Shown here in pieces: positions 19,810-29,450 of a stretch of DNA of 53,474 nt. Source of the stretch: Thermotoga sp. Mc24 (GTDB lineage: Bacteria > Thermotogota > Thermotogae > Thermotogales > Thermotogaceae). The notes under the pieces are model-generated. The model did not search any database, was not told the DNA's origin, and worked only from the letters and a program-made list of their open reading frames with translations. Where the stretch lies: NCBI RefSeq assembly GCF_000784835.1, contig NZ_JSFH01000005.1, forward strand, positions 1-53,474, in the 5' to 3' direction. The position numbers were made by a program, and so were the translations under genes. Position 1 is the first letter of the stretch. Every line of letters starts with the position of its first letter.

Positions 19810-21783
19810 GTGAGAAGGTTGTTTGTCTTGTTGTCACTTGTGCTCTTGGTTGTTTTTGTTCTTGCTGCCAACGACACATGGGTCTTTTACGCAACACCGG
19901 AGGAGTACTACAAGGTTACAGGAAAAAAGATTACTGAGTACCACGAATCACCGATGCTTGCCAAACTCGTCAAAGAAGGAAAACTTCCACCCGTTGAGCA
20001 GAGGCTCCCGGAGGAACCGCTCGTGGTTCAGCCTGTTGAGAAAGTTGGACAGTTCGGTGGTACCTGGAGAAGGGTCTGGAAAGGGCCTTCTGACAGGTGG
20101 GGCATTTCCAAGCTCATCGAAGTGAAACTCGCGTTCTGGGACAAAGAGGGTGGAGAGCTCGTTCCGGGGCTCGCAAAGAGCTGGGAAGTTCTGGAAAACG
20201 GAAGGGTATACATCTTCCATTTGAGAAAGGGTGTGAAGTGGTCTGATGGAGCACCGTACACGGCCCACGATATTGTGTTCTGGGTTAATGACATCGTAGG
20301 AAACGACGATATCACACCTTCGAAACCCGACTGGTACAACATTGGCGTGAAAGTCGAGGCGCTCGACGACTACACGGTGAAGTTTGAATTCAGCAAGCCT
20401 TACGGATTGTTCCTTCTGAAAGTTCCATACGGTGGATTTACCGGAGCACCAGCACACTATCTGAAACAGTTCCATCCAAAGTACACACCGATGGAAGAAA
20501 TAGAGAAGAAGATGGTAAAGGGCGTGCACAACACCTGGGTGGACCTCTTCAACGATAAAAACGACTTCCTTGAAAACACCGAGCTTCCAACACTCTCACC
20601 GTGGAAGCCTATCACCGATCCAACGGAGCAGTTCTACATACTCGAGAGGAACCCGTACTTCTGGGCGGTTGATATCGAAGGTAACCAGCTTCCGTACATC
20701 GATTATGTGCGGCACGAATACGTCAAGAACGACGAAGTCATACTCCTGAAGGCGATCTCCGGTGAAATCGATATGCAGTGGAGACACATCGGGGGACTGG
20801 GAGCGGGAGCAGGAAACTTCACACTGCTCATGGAGAACGCCCAGAGTGGAGGATACAGGGTGCTGAAATGGATCGCTGCGAACGGTTCTGCCAGCAGAAT
20901 CTCACTGAACTACGCTCACTCCGACGAGGTGATGAGGAAAGTCTTCAACGATGTGAGGTTCAGACAGGCTCTTTCACTCGCTGTCAACAGGGAAGAAATC
21001 AACGAGATCCTCTTCAACGGTCTCGCTGAGCCGAGGCAGGCATCTCTCGTGAGTGGATCCCCGTACTTCGATTCCGAATGGGAAAAAGCGTACGCAGAGT
21101 ACGATCCAGACAGGGCGAACAAACTTCTCGATGAGATGGGATTGAAGTGGGATAACAAGCACGAGTACAGACTCTTACCGGATGGTAGACCGCTCCGATT
21201 CACAATCACCGTGACCGGACAGTTCCATGTTGACGTCTGGACGATGGTAAAAGAATACTGGAAGCAAATAGGTGTCTGGGTAGAAATCGAGAACGTTGAA
21301 AGGTCTCTCTTCTACGAAAGAGCCGATGCTGGTGACTTCGATGCGATGGTGTGGAACATGGATAGGGCCGCTCAACCACTCTCTTCACCGATGGTTATCT
21401 TCCCGGGTTCCGAGGACATAGCAGACTTCTGGTACATAGGATGGAGTGACTGGATCTCGTACTACATCGACAAGAACATAAGAGGCGTGGAACCCGAAGA
21501 AGTACCCGAAGGATCTGAACCACCAGAAGTAGTCTACAGACTTGTCGATCTGTACTACCAGATAGCCTCCACGCCGAATCCCGATAAAATCAAAGAGCTC
21601 ATGGCAGAAGCGACGAAGATCCATAGAGAAAATCTCTGGATGATAGGAACCGTCGGAGAGGACCTTTCGCCTGCCATAGCGAAGAACAACTTCAGAAACG
21701 TACCGGAATTCCTCGTAACGGACGATGTGTTGAGAACGCCTCTGAATGCCATGCCGATGCAGTTCTTCATCGAACAGAAATGA
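19810..21783 (+). CDS. aguE: ABC transporter solute-binding protein, family 5 (aguE)
   Basis: Periplasmic binding protein of 657 residues from GTG 19810 ([18 protein letters not shown] lies 8 bases upstream). A signal peptide ends near VLAAND. It resembles the SBP family 5 subgroup with an N-terminal extension ([19 protein letters not shown]) before the conserved [10 protein letters not shown] and [19 protein letters not shown] parts. Unlike xloE and bglE it is the last transporter gene rather than the first. A hairpin and then aguA follow, so glucuronoxylo-oligosaccharides are the likely ligand (inference). Confidence 0.88.
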   Translation: MRRLFVLLSLVLLVVFVLAANDTWVFYATPEEYYKVTGKKITEYHESPMLAKLVKEGKLPPVEQRLPEEPLVVQPVEKVGQFGGTWRRVWKGPSDRWGISKLIEVKLAFWDKEGGELVPGLAKSWEVLENGRVYIFHLRKGVKWSDGAPYTAHDIVFWVNDIVGNDDITPSKPDWYNIGVKVEALDDYTVKFEFSKPYGLFLLKVPYGGFTGAPAHYLKQFHPKYTPMEEIEKKMVKGVHNTWVDLFNDKNDFLENTELPTLSPWKPITDPTEQFYILERNPYFWAVDIEGNQLPYIDYVRHEYVKNDEVILLKAISGEIDMQWRHIGGLGAGAGNFTLLMENAQSGGYRVLKWIAANGSASRISLNYAHSDEVMRKVFNDVRFRQALSLAVNREEINEILFNGLAEPRQASLVSGSPYFDSEWEKAYAEYDPDRANKLLDEMGLKWDNKHEYRLLPDGRPLRFTITVTGQFHVDVWTMVKEYWKQIGVWVEIENVERSLFYERADAGDFDAMVWNMDRAAQPLSSPMVIFPGSEDIADFWYIGWSDWISYYIDKNIRGVEPEEVPEGSEPPEVVYRLVDLYYQIASTPNPDKIKELMAEATKIHRENLWMIGTVGEDLSPAIAKNNFRNVPEFLVTDDVLRTPLNAMPMQFFIEQK

Positions 21784-21790
21784 ATCAGAG

Positions 21791-21810
21791 CCCCCGGCAA
21801 ACGCCGGGGG
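21791..21810 (+). terminator. Hairpin between aguE and aguA
   Basis: CCCCCGGC, loop AAAC, GCCGGGGG form a perfect 8-bp stem 7 bases after the aguE stop, followed by TTTCAAAAC. With a weak U tract it probably gives partial termination or protects the aguE mRNA end. The aguA ribosome site follows at once. Confidence 0.7.
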
Positions 21811-21838
21811 TTTCAAAACTTTCAAGGAGGGAGATGCT

Positions 21839-23863
21839 GTGGACTACAGGATGTGCTGGCTGGAGTACAGAGGTCTACCAGCTGACGTTGCCAAAAAACT
21901 CAAAGACTGGTTTTCAAGTGTTTCCATTCTGGAACCCGGTTCCTCAGTTTTGAAAGATGAGATCAGAAGGTTTTCTGAAAGATCGATTGGTATCACTCCC
22001 GGATTTTATTCCAGACCTCTGAAGAAAGAAAAATACATCATGGTGGGGTGTTTGGAATCCCTTCCCATCAAGTTCGATGAGAATCTTGGTGAGGAAGGTT
22101 TCATACTGAAAACGATCGAGTGGAACGGTTCGAAAGTCCTGATTGTAACTGGCGAGACGGAGAAGTCGCTTGTTTACGGGATTTTTGATTTGATGAAGAG
22201 AATAAGACTCGGCGAGGATATTGAAAAGATGAACGTCCTGGAGAAGCCGAAAGCGAAATTTCGTATGCTTAACCACTGGGACAATCTCGATGGAACGATC
22301 GAGAGAGGATACGCAGGGAGCTCCATTTTTTTCAAAGACAACAGAATTATCATAAATCAGAGGACGAAAGACTACGCCAGACTTTTAGCCTCAATAGGTA
22401 TAAACGGTGTTGTTGTAAACAATGTGAACGTCAAAAAGCGAGAAGTTTATTTGATAGATTCTATCTATCTTGAAAAATTGAAGAAATTGGCCGATATCTT
22501 CAGAGAGTATGGAATTAAGATCTATCTAAGTATAAACTTCGCTTCTCCTGTTTATTTAGGGGGACTGGATACAGCCGATCCTCTCGACGAAAGAGTGGCT
22601 CGCTGGTGGAGAGAAAAAGCGAAGGAAATATACGATTATATTCCGGATTTTGGAGGATTTCTTGTCAAGGCCGATTCTGAGTTCAATCCTGGACCGTACA
22701 TGTTTGGAAGAACGCACGCAGAAGGTGCAAACATGCTTGCAAGGGCATTGGCACCGTTCGGAGGAGTAGTAATATGGAGAGCTTTCGTTTACAACTGCCT
22801 TCAAGACTGGAGAGATTACAAGACGGACAGAGCAAAGGCGGCCTATGACAACTTCAAACCTCTTGACGGGCAGTTCGATGACAACGTGATCATTCAAATA
22901 AAGTATGGTCCTATGGATTTTCAGGTGAGAGAACCTGTCAACCCGCTTTTCGGGGGGATGGAGAAGACAAATCAAATCCTTGAGCTTCAAATCACGCAGG
23001 AATACACAGGTCAGCAGATTCATCTGTGCTTTTTAGGAACCCTCTGGAAGGAGATACTGGAATTCGACACGTTTGCTAAGGGTGAGGGTTCTTACGTGAA
23101 GAGAATCGTGGATGGAACTCTCTTTGATCGCAAAAACAATGGTTTTGCCGGAGTATCAAATGTTGGCGACAGTGTTAACTGGACGGGTCACGATCTTGCT
23201 CAGGCGAATCTCTATGCGTTCGGAAGACTCTCGTGGAATCCCGATGAAGAAATCGAAAGGGTAGTTGAAGAATGGATAAAACTCACTTTCGGTGATGATG
23301 AAAAGGTTCTGAAAAATGTTTCATACATGTTGATGAAATCCCACAGAACGTATGAGAAATACACCACTCCGTTCGGGCTTGGATGGATGGTAAATCCCGG
23401 TCACCACTACGGTCCAAATCCGGAGGGATACGAATATTCGAAATGGGGCACTTACCACAGAGCCAACTGGGAAGCGATCGGTGTCGATAGAACTTCCAAA
23501 GGCACTGGTTACACCCTTCAATACCATTCACCGTGGAAGGAGATATACGATGATATCAACACGTGTCCTGAGGATCTTCTTCTTTTCTTCCACAGGGTGC
23601 GATATGATCATCGTTTGAAATCCGGGAAAACACTTCTCCAGACGATGTACGATCTCCACTTTGAAGGAGTTGAGGAAGTAGAAGAATTCATAAAAAAATG
23701 GGAGGAACTGAAAGACAGGGTACCATCGGATATTTTTGAGAGAGTGAAAGAGCGTCTTCACATGCAACTCGAGCACGCGAAGGAGTGGTGTGATGTAATC
23801 AACACGTACTTTTACAGGAGAACAGGTATCCCTGATGAAAGGGGAAGAAAGATATATCCATGA
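21839..23863 (+). CDS. aguA: GH67 alpha-glucuronidase AguA
   Basis: Cytoplasmic enzyme (no signal peptide) releasing 4-O-methylglucuronate or glucuronate from xylo-oligosaccharides. GTG 21839 is the start (AAGGAGGGA just upstream), giving 674 residues, the family length. An N-terminal GH67 beta domain (to about 135) is followed by the catalytic barrel (to about 450) and a helical C-terminal domain. By alignment with the Geobacillus enzyme from memory, the acid is Glu281 (KADSEFNPG) and the two base residues are Asp360 (YGPMDFQ) and Glu388 (ITQEYTG). It supplies the UxaC pathway. Confidence 0.97.
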   Translation: MDYRMCWLEYRGLPADVAKKLKDWFSSVSILEPGSSVLKDEIRRFSERSIGITPGFYSRPLKKEKYIMVGCLESLPIKFDENLGEEGFILKTIEWNGSKVLIVTGETEKSLVYGIFDLMKRIRLGEDIEKMNVLEKPKAKFRMLNHWDNLDGTIERGYAGSSIFFKDNRIIINQRTKDYARLLASIGINGVVVNNVNVKKREVYLIDSIYLEKLKKLADIFREYGIKIYLSINFASPVYLGGLDTADPLDERVARWWREKAKEIYDYIPDFGGFLVKADSEFNPGPYMFGRTHAEGANMLARALAPFGGVVIWRAFVYNCLQDWRDYKTDRAKAAYDNFKPLDGQFDDNVIIQIKYGPMDFQVREPVNPLFGGMEKTNQILELQITQEYTGQQIHLCFLGTLWKEILEFDTFAKGEGSYVKRIVDGTLFDRKNNGFAGVSNVGDSVNWTGHDLAQANLYAFGRLSWNPDEEIERVVEEWIKLTFGDDEKVLKNVSYMLMKSHRTYEKYTTPFGLGWMVNPGHHYGPNPEGYEYSKWGTYHRANWEAIGVDRTSKGTGYTLQYHSPWKEIYDDINTCPEDLLLFFHRVRYDHRLKSGKTLLQTMYDLHFEGVEEVEEFIKKWEELKDRVPSDIFERVKERLHMQLEHAKEWCDVINTYFYRRTGIPDERGRKIYP

Positions 23864-24451
23864 TCAGGTTGCTCCACCTTGTTGATGTATGATTTCCCAT
23901 CCGAAATTGTCTATGTAGAAATCGAGTGTGGCAGGTTCCGAAGCACATACACCGAGTAGGTATTTTTCGATGTTGTCAAGATCAGGGACGGTCGTGGTAC
24001 CTTCCACGGTCGTCCATTCATTTTTCTTCAAAAGAGCCGTGGCTATCGGTGTGAGTGAGGTGCTGTCGCTGGTTTCTTCATAGATGTTCATAGTGACAGT
24101 CGCCTGGTCTTCTCTGGTTTGAAGTATGTCGATATAAAACTTAACGATGTCTCCTTTGAAAGCTTTTCCTTCAAGGAGCTTCTTTAGATCGAACCACACG
24201 CTGATGAAACCGGTGACATCTGTTGAAGCAGGAGAAACGTAGAGAACAGTTCCGTGTTGATCGGCATCGGGTAAACTATTATCTACTACAGTAGTGATCG
24301 TTGATTCCGAAGATTCTTCCGGGTCAACAAACGTCATTAGTGTTTCCTCCGAAATCTCTCCGGTACCTGGTGGTGTTTGAAAACTCGTGGTCAACATACA
24401 TCCAGCAAGGATAAGACTGAACAGAACAGTGGAAACCCAAAGAACTTTCAT
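23864..24451 (-). CDS. Secreted lipoprotein, unknown
   Basis: A 195-residue protein with a lipobox: MKVLWVSTVLFSLILAGC, lipidated cysteine at residue 18. A Thr/Ser/Glu-rich linker (about 19-60) is followed by one beta-rich domain whose pattern (VSVWFDLKKLLEGKAFKGDIVKFYIDIL, then LDFYIDNFGWE at the end) resembles carbohydrate-binding or jelly-roll modules of the CBM4/22 type. This is a weak resemblance by eye. Its ATG overlaps the stop of the upstream hydrolase gene. Its stop abuts the aguA stop with no bases between, and I see no terminator. Confidence 0.8.
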   Translation of the reverse strand: MKVLWVSTVLFSLILAGCMLTTSFQTPPGTGEISEETLMTFVDPEESSESTITTVVDNSLPDADQHGTVLYVSPASTDVTGFISVWFDLKKLLEGKAFKGDIVKFYIDILQTREDQATVTMNIYEETSDSTSLTPIATALLKKNEWTTVEGTTTVPDLDNIEKYLLGVCASEPATLDFYIDNFGWEIIHQQGGAT

Positions 24452-25542
24452 TACAATCCCCCCTTCTTTGAAATCACCTCGTTTTCCAGTACCCTAAAAA
24501 GAATATATGAGAGCCCCTCAAGGATTATGTCTTTCTTTTTGTAAAGATCTTCATGGTCGGCGTCGAAAACGAGCGCATTTCCTCCGTATGAGGCACTTTT
24601 GTACGGTACCATTCCATCCGTCTCTTCGAAATCATCTTTCATTGTGGAAATGCTACTTGCGAGAAGTTTCAAACCGATCAATCCCAGTGTGTCCCATGCA
24701 GATGTTGTCATGATGTTCAGAAGAATTCCTGGAATACTTTCTACACTGTTGAGGGAAACAGTTCCGACAAGATTCACAAAGGGAATTGTTGAGAAATCCA
24801 GTGGTTTTCTCTTCCAGAGAAGGTATTTGTAACCCGGGGCGTACGTTGCACTGAACCCCGCATAGGATATTAGAAGAGCTGCCCTGAGATTTTCTGCAGT
24901 CTTTTTGTCTATGAGGAACTCTTCTTCATATCGATCCGGATCAGTGAACAGAACGTTGGCAAGCGGACTTCCTAAATGAGGTGTTCCCGCAAAGATTATC
25001 CCTTTCACGTTTTCAGGGTGCTTGGCAGCGATATGTTCCGCTATTATTCCTCCCATGCTGTGTGCAAAGATGATGATGTTTTCCATGTTTTTTGTGAAAT
25101 CGATGAATCTTTCGGCTGACTTTTCCGGATCTGCAAGAAGAGTTGGGTAGATGAACAGGTAGACGTTTATTCTCAGTCTTTCTCCTATTTCCTCGAACAC
25201 CTTCTCAATCTCTTTCTTGTACTCGGTCATCTCACCCGTGTATTCCCTTGGATCCATTCCGTGTATCACTACGAGATTGAGAGAAGAACCTTCTTTGTAT
25301 ATTTCGACGAGTTTTTCCTCTGGTTTTTGCCATTTTATCACCTTTCCAATGACCGTGGCGTTGGTTTCGAGAAGGGGAGGGTTGTATGGATCGACGGTTC
25401 CGTCGTACACCATCCTGAATATACACCAGTCTCCAGCGTAGTACTCCACCACATCGTAGAGTGTGGGTGTGGATTCCAGAATGATGTTGAAGCCAAACAT
25501 TGATACACCAAGAAGAACGATCGCAACCAGAAAGAACCTCAT
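24451..25542 (-). CDS. Exported alpha/beta hydrolase (lipase/esterase-like)
   Basis: A 363-residue protein with an N-terminal signal segment (MRFFLVAIVLLGVSMFGFN). The alpha/beta hydrolase core has the oxyanion region VVIHGMDPREY, the nucleophile elbow IIFAHSMGGIIAEH (Ser), and a C-terminal VFDADHEDLYKK that could supply the catalytic His. It resembles PGAP1/triacylglycerol-lipase-like proteins. Substrate unknown. It overlaps the small membrane protein upstream and the lipoprotein downstream, so all three are expressed with feoAB. Confidence 0.85.
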   Translation of the reverse strand: MRFFLVAIVLLGVSMFGFNIILESTPTLYDVVEYYAGDWCIFRMVYDGTVDPYNPPLLETNATVIGKVIKWQKPEEKLVEIYKEGSSLNLVVIHGMDPREYTGEMTEYKKEIEKVFEEIGERLRINVYLFIYPTLLADPEKSAERFIDFTKNMENIIIFAHSMGGIIAEHIAAKHPENVKGIIFAGTPHLGSPLANVLFTDPDRYEEEFLIDKKTAENLRAALLISYAGFSATYAPGYKYLLWKRKPLDFSTIPFVNLVGTVSLNSVESIPGILLNIMTTSAWDTLGLIGLKLLASSISTMKDDFEETDGMVPYKSASYGGNALVFDADHEDLYKKKDIILEGLSYILFRVLENEVISKKGGL

Positions 25543-25871
25543 TCTGATCTCATCCTTTTCTTGAATATCATGAAAAGTGCCACCAATCCCGTTAGAAAGA
25601 GGGTGTAATGTCCCGCTGACAAGGTGATTCTTTCTTCTTCAAGAATGGGTCTCAAAAACCCTGTCAGGTACTCAAGAAAACTCATTCCAGCGAAGAACAA
25701 AACGATGATACTTCCAACGAACAGGTGCGCATGGTACTTTTCTTTAGAGATCTCGAATTGTCCAGCAAGAAAAACAAGCGAGACGACTCCCAGGAAGATG
25801 CCGAACAGAAGATCGATCTTCATGTAAAGGATACCAGAAATCAGGGTTAATATGAACATCAAAACGTTCAT
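25539..25871 (-). CDS. Small membrane protein after feoB
   Basis: A 110-residue protein with three or four membrane segments, starting at ATG 25871, which overlaps the feoB stop (ATGA). A much longer in-frame extension upstream runs through feoB and is not used. Sequence begins MNVLMFILTLISGILY and ends in a basic tail (FKKRMRSE). No family recognised. The strict overlap with feoB suggests coupled translation and possibly a role as an accessory Feo component, but it lacks the cysteines of FeoC. Confidence 0.8.
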   Translation of the reverse strand: MNVLMFILTLISGILYMKIDLLFGIFLGVVSLVFLAGQFEISKEKYHAHLFVGSIIVLFFAGMSFLEYLTGFLRPILEEERITLSAGHYTLFLTGLVALFMIFKKRMRSE

Positions 25872-27877
25872 ATGAGCATCACCACCAGTTTTCCGGTATA
25901 AAGTATGATCAGGGACAATACGTACGCAACTGCAAAGGAGTACCCTATTGAGAAAAGGGTCCACTTCAAACTTCCCGTTTCAGAATATATGGTTGCGATA
26001 GTTGCGAAACACGGTATGTACGCCATGACGAAGATGAGAAACGCTATGGCTGACACAGGGTCCATTTCCGCAGACAGAGCTTCCTTTGCACCCAAGAATG
26101 TTTCTTCCTCGAATCCATAGAGCATCGACATAGTCGAGACGACCACTTCCTTCGCTACAGCCCCGTAGAAGAGCGATGTCACTATCTTCCAGGAGTATCC
26201 GAAGGGCTTGAAGATCCACTCCAAGGATTTTCCTATCATCGCGGAGAAGCTGTTCTCAATGTCTCCGCCTGATGGGAAATAACTCAAAACCCAGATAAGA
26301 ATGGCAGAAACGAATATGATCGTTCCGGCTTTTTTCAGAAAGTGCTTTCCCCTGTTCCAGGTGTAGATGTACAGATTCTTGAATGTGGGCATTCTGTACC
26401 TCGGCAGTTCCAGAATGAGTGGTGAAGTCCTTCCCCTGTAGAACAGCCAGTTTATGACAACCGATGAAAGGAGGGTTATCAGAATACTGAGAGAGTAGAT
26501 CATAAAGAGCATAGCAGCAGAGGACTCAGGGAAGAAAATTCTCAGAATGAGAAGGTACACTGGAAGTCTTGCGCTACAACTGATAAAGGGAGTGATGAGA
26601 ACGGTCACGAGCCTTTCTCTCGGATCATCTATGGCACGGGTGGCCATGATAGAAGGCACATTACATCCGAACCCGAGTATGAGGGACATGAACGCTCTAC
26701 CGCTCAGCTTGAATTTTTCCATGATTCTGTCCATCACGAATGCGGCTCTGGGAAGATACCCGCTCTCTTCCAGAAAACCGAGCGCAAGGAACATAGCAAA
26801 GATGTTCGGTGTGAACACCAGAACGCTCCCCACTCCGCCGATGATCCCATCGGATATCAACGATGTGAAAGCGTTCTCTCCGAAAGTGCTGACAACAGCG
26901 GATCCCAACTGGGAAAAGAGCAGATCCAGCAAGTCCGAAAAGACCTGCGCGATGTCGAAGGTGAATTTGAAGACGAGATACATGAGGGCAAAGAACAGCG
27001 GAAACGAAAGAAACTTGTGGGTCAGAACATGATCTATGGCTTCGGATAGAGAAAGAGATTTCGACCCTGCGTTTGCAAAGGCTTCCTTCACAACGCTTTC
27101 AACGTATTCTCTCTTTCTTTTCGCTATGAGAAGGCGATAGCCGATCCTTTCTTCTTCGCTCAGTTCTGGAAGTCCCAGCTTCACACCCTCTGAGTAAAAT
27201 TCCGGATCCCCTGAGAGGTATTTCAAAGCGAAATACCTCAGGTTGATTCTCACCTTTTTATCTCCGAGGAATCTTTCCACTTTTTTTATCTCAGATTCTA
27301 CTTTTTCTCCGTAGTTCAGAATCATTTTGTGAAGAATCGTGTTTTTCTGTGCGTACTCAACGATCTTTTCCTTGAGTTCTTTCAGACCCTCTCCAGTAAC
27401 GGAAGAAGTGAAAACCACCGGGATTCCCAGATGTTTCTGAAGTTCATAACGATCGATTTTTATTCCTATCTTTTTTGCTTCGTCTATGGCTGTCATGGCG
27501 AGGATCACTTTTTTCTCCATTTCAAGTATTTCAAGAAGTAGATACAGACTCTGCTCTGGATTGACTGAGTCTGCAACGAGTATCACAAGATCGGCGTCAC
27601 CTTTCAGTAGATAGTCACGGGCTATCTTCTCATCTATTGAGGAGTATCCAAGCGAGTAGGTTCCAGGGAGGTCTATCAGATTGATGGTGTATCCTTTGTA
27701 TGTGAAGATACCTTCTTTTTTCTCGACTGTCACACCGGGCCAGTTGGCGACGTATTGCTTTGTGCCGGTCAGAGCATTGAAAAGGCTTGTCTTTCCAACG
27801 TTTGGACATCCCGCGAGAGCAACTTTCACGGTTTTTTGAGAAGTTTCACTTCTGCGAGTGGGACTTTTCACCGGCAT
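25868..27877 (-). CDS. feoB: Ferrous iron transporter FeoB
   Basis: Inner-membrane Fe(II) uptake protein, 669 residues. The N-terminal GTPase domain has G1 GCPNVGKTS (about 22-30), G3 LIDLPGTYSL and a G5-like SSVTGEG, and lacks a clear NKxD (MTAIDEAKK in its place). A helical GDI-like spacer follows, then about eight membrane helices with the FeoB Gate motifs (GSVLVFTPNI, LILGFGCNVPSI and ISCSARLPVY). I choose ATG 27877 over the adjacent GTG 27880 because GGAGGG is 7 bases before it. It overlaps feoA by 32 bases. Confidence 0.96.
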   Translation of the reverse strand: MPVKSPTRRSETSQKTVKVALAGCPNVGKTSLFNALTGTKQYVANWPGVTVEKKEGIFTYKGYTINLIDLPGTYSLGYSSIDEKIARDYLLKGDADLVILVADSVNPEQSLYLLLEILEMEKKVILAMTAIDEAKKIGIKIDRYELQKHLGIPVVFTSSVTGEGLKELKEKIVEYAQKNTILHKMILNYGEKVESEIKKVERFLGDKKVRINLRYFALKYLSGDPEFYSEGVKLGLPELSEEERIGYRLLIAKRKREYVESVVKEAFANAGSKSLSLSEAIDHVLTHKFLSFPLFFALMYLVFKFTFDIAQVFSDLLDLLFSQLGSAVVSTFGENAFTSLISDGIIGGVGSVLVFTPNIFAMFLALGFLEESGYLPRAAFVMDRIMEKFKLSGRAFMSLILGFGCNVPSIMATRAIDDPRERLVTVLITPFISCSARLPVYLLILRIFFPESSAAMLFMIYSLSILITLLSSVVINWLFYRGRTSPLILELPRYRMPTFKNLYIYTWNRGKHFLKKAGTIIFVSAILIWVLSYFPSGGDIENSFSAMIGKSLEWIFKPFGYSWKIVTSLFYGAVAKEVVVSTMSMLYGFEEETFLGAKEALSAEMDPVSAIAFLIFVMAYIPCFATIATIYSETGSLKWTLFSIGYSFAVAYVLSLIILYTGKLVVMLI

Positions 27878-28310
27878 CACTAACCCTCCTCACCCATATC
27901 TTGGCTGCTTCACCGTATCCCAAATCTATTTCTCTTCCTTCTATGTAGTATCTCCCTCCCGAAATCTGGATTTTCTTGCCTGGATCGATTCCAAGATTCT
28001 TCATTCTGAGGAGAAATCTCCTGCCAACGTCTAATCTGGTTATCTCATAAGTTCCATCATCTGCGAGGATCAGAGGTAATTCCTCATCTACAACTTCCAC
28101 TTCTATGAAATCTGCTTCTTTTTTTCTCAATGTGATGTTCCTATTCCCAATCTTGCAAACGAGAGGATCTCCCAGGGGAGCGACTTGAACGATTTCTATT
28201 TCTTCACCTGGAATGAATCCTATTCCTACGAGTTTTTCGTGTAGTTCCCCAGGAACTTCAAGTCTTTTTATTCTTGCGCGAACTCCTGGTACGAGTTTTG
28301 AAAGTTTCAC
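27846..28310 (-). CDS. feoA: Tandem-domain FeoA
   Basis: A 154-residue protein made of two FeoA (SH3-like) modules: about 1-75 (VPGVRARIKRL to ITLRKKEADFIEV) and about 80-154 (ITRLDVGRRFLLRMKNLGIDPGKKI onward). Most FeoA proteins have one. I start at GTG 28310 (MKLSKLVPGVRA; GGGGGG lies 7 bases upstream). The first in-frame ATG (28343) lies inside the Fur-type palindrome and would add a non-FeoA leader. It probably modulates FeoB, with which it overlaps. Confidence 0.9.
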   Translation of the reverse strand: MKLSKLVPGVRARIKRLEVPGELHEKLVGIGFIPGEEIEIVQVAPLGDPLVCKIGNRNITLRKKEADFIEVEVVDEELPLILADDGTYEITRLDVGRRFLLRMKNLGIDPGKKIQISGGRYYIEGREIDLGYGEAAKIWVRRVSDAGEKSHSQK

Positions 28311-28323
28311 AGCCTTGCCCCCC

Positions 28324-28346
28324 TTTTTGAGAATGATTCTCAAAAA
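28324..28346. promoter_or_regulatory. Fur-type operator of the feo operon
   Basis: A perfect 23-base palindrome with 11-base arms around a single central base. Its core TGAGAATGATTCTCA matches the 7-1-7 Fur box pattern TGAtAATnATTaTCA. It sits just downstream of the predicted feo -10, so a bound Fur-like protein would block transcription when iron is plentiful. Confidence 0.85.
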
Positions 28347-28359
28347 AAACCACAGATTA

Positions 28360-28389
28360 ATTTTATCACCATCACGTGAATGGTTTCAA
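28360..28389 (-). promoter_or_regulatory. Predicted feo promoter
   Basis: On the reverse strand, TTGAAA (28389-28384) and TAAAAT (28365-28360) are 18 bases apart. Transcription would start near 28352, next to the Fur-type palindrome. Confidence 0.65.
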
Positions 28390-28412
28390 TATATACTTTT
28401 TCTATATAGCAT

Positions 28413-29450
28413 CTATATGAGTCTTCTGACGAGTCTTATAGCGTCCTGAGGACAGACCTCATGACAGACGTAGCATCTTATGCATTTCTGGTAGTTGATT
28501 CTCTGGGAGGAGATATCTATGGCCGAGGCGGGGCATCGCTCCTCACAGAGCCGGCACTTCACACACTTTCTGGTGTCGATCTTTGGATACTTCACGAAGA
28601 ATCTTGAGAAGGTTCTAGAGAGCCTATCAAGAGTCGAGACGGTGGAAGGAAGTTCTATGGAGGCGTGGAATGTTCCTATGGTTTCATAATTGGGGACTAT
28701 TCTCTTCTCTCTCGCTTGTTGAACTGTGTAAACAACGTGATCTATTCCTAAAGCTTTGCAAATAGCGTCGTCGAGAGCGAAAGCGTTTTTCGAAGCAGCC
28801 ACAAGGCCAAAGTGTTTCTTTCTTCCGTTTGTGGGGCCGTTTCCTTCCATGCCTTCCACACCGTCGAGGATCGTGAGAACTGGAGATACGATTCGGTGAA
28901 TGTCTATCAGCAGATTCGCAAAATCGTCGTAATTCTTTGCTCTCATATGCCAAGAAGATTTTTCAAGTCCCACCACACATCCGAAGGTGTTTTTTACTCC
29001 GAGTGTCATAACCATTTGAGAGTGGGTCTTTAACTTTGGAAGATTAACCACCTTGTCTGCTTCGAGAACTTTCCTGGAGATTTTTATCTTTTGAAACACC
29101 TCTCCATTGACTTCCACCGGATCGTCTAAAGGAACACATGGGACGCCCAGATTTTCACAAACATCCTCAACACCTGTGACTTTCACCACTCTTTTGAAAC
29201 TGCTAAAAGCTGGACTGTCCGCCACAAATGGTTTTGTACCGAGATCAAGCAGAAATTCGAGAACAGTTTTCAAAATAATAGGATGAGTTGTAACTGCTTC
29301 TTCGGGCTTTCGAGCGGATATGAGGTTGGGTTTGACAAGAACCTTATCGGATGGTGAAAACAGGTAGGAAAAGTGCTGGTCAAGGAGTTCTCTGAGCCTT
29401 GCGCTGACTTCTTCATAACTGGAGATGTTCAGGAACCAGACCTTTTCCAG
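28413..29450 (-). CDS. DUF362 / two-cluster ferredoxin protein, CTG start
   Basis: Predicted iron-sulfur protein of about 345 residues: an N-terminal DUF362 domain (VLVKPNLISARKPEEAV, DKVVNLPKLKTHSQM, LGVKNTFGCVVG) and a C-terminal 2x[4Fe-4S] ferredoxin (CVKCRLCEERC and CIRCYVCHEVC). Redox function and substrate unknown. The frame stays homologous well upstream of the first usual start codon (TTG 29273) and has no ATG, GTG or TTG before the stop further upstream. GGGAGGG at 29458-29464 lies 7 bases before CTG 29450, which I take as the start. It overlaps the end of the upstream 72-residue gene by 22 bases, so a frameshift product is a less likely alternative. Confidence 0.75.
   Translation of the reverse strand: MEKVWFLNISSYEEVSARLRELLDQHFSYLFSPSDKVLVKPNLISARKPEEAVTTHPIILKTVLEFLLDLGTKPFVADSPAFSSFKRVVKVTGVEDVCENLGVPCVPLDDPVEVNGEVFQKIKISRKVLEADKVVNLPKLKTHSQMVMTLGVKNTFGCVVGLEKSSWHMRAKNYDDFANLLIDIHRIVSPVLTILDGVEGMEGNGPTNGRKKHFGLVAASKNAFALDDAICKALGIDHVVYTVQQAREKRIVPNYETIGTFHASIELPSTVSTLDRLSRTFSRFFVKYPKIDTRKCVKCRLCEERCPASAIDISSQRINYQKCIRCYVCHEVCPQDAIRLVRRLI

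Noticed and set aside
28413..29273. DUF362 gene starting at TTG 29273
   Set aside because: This start has no ribosome site and would remove about 59 codons that encode the conserved DUF362 N terminus.
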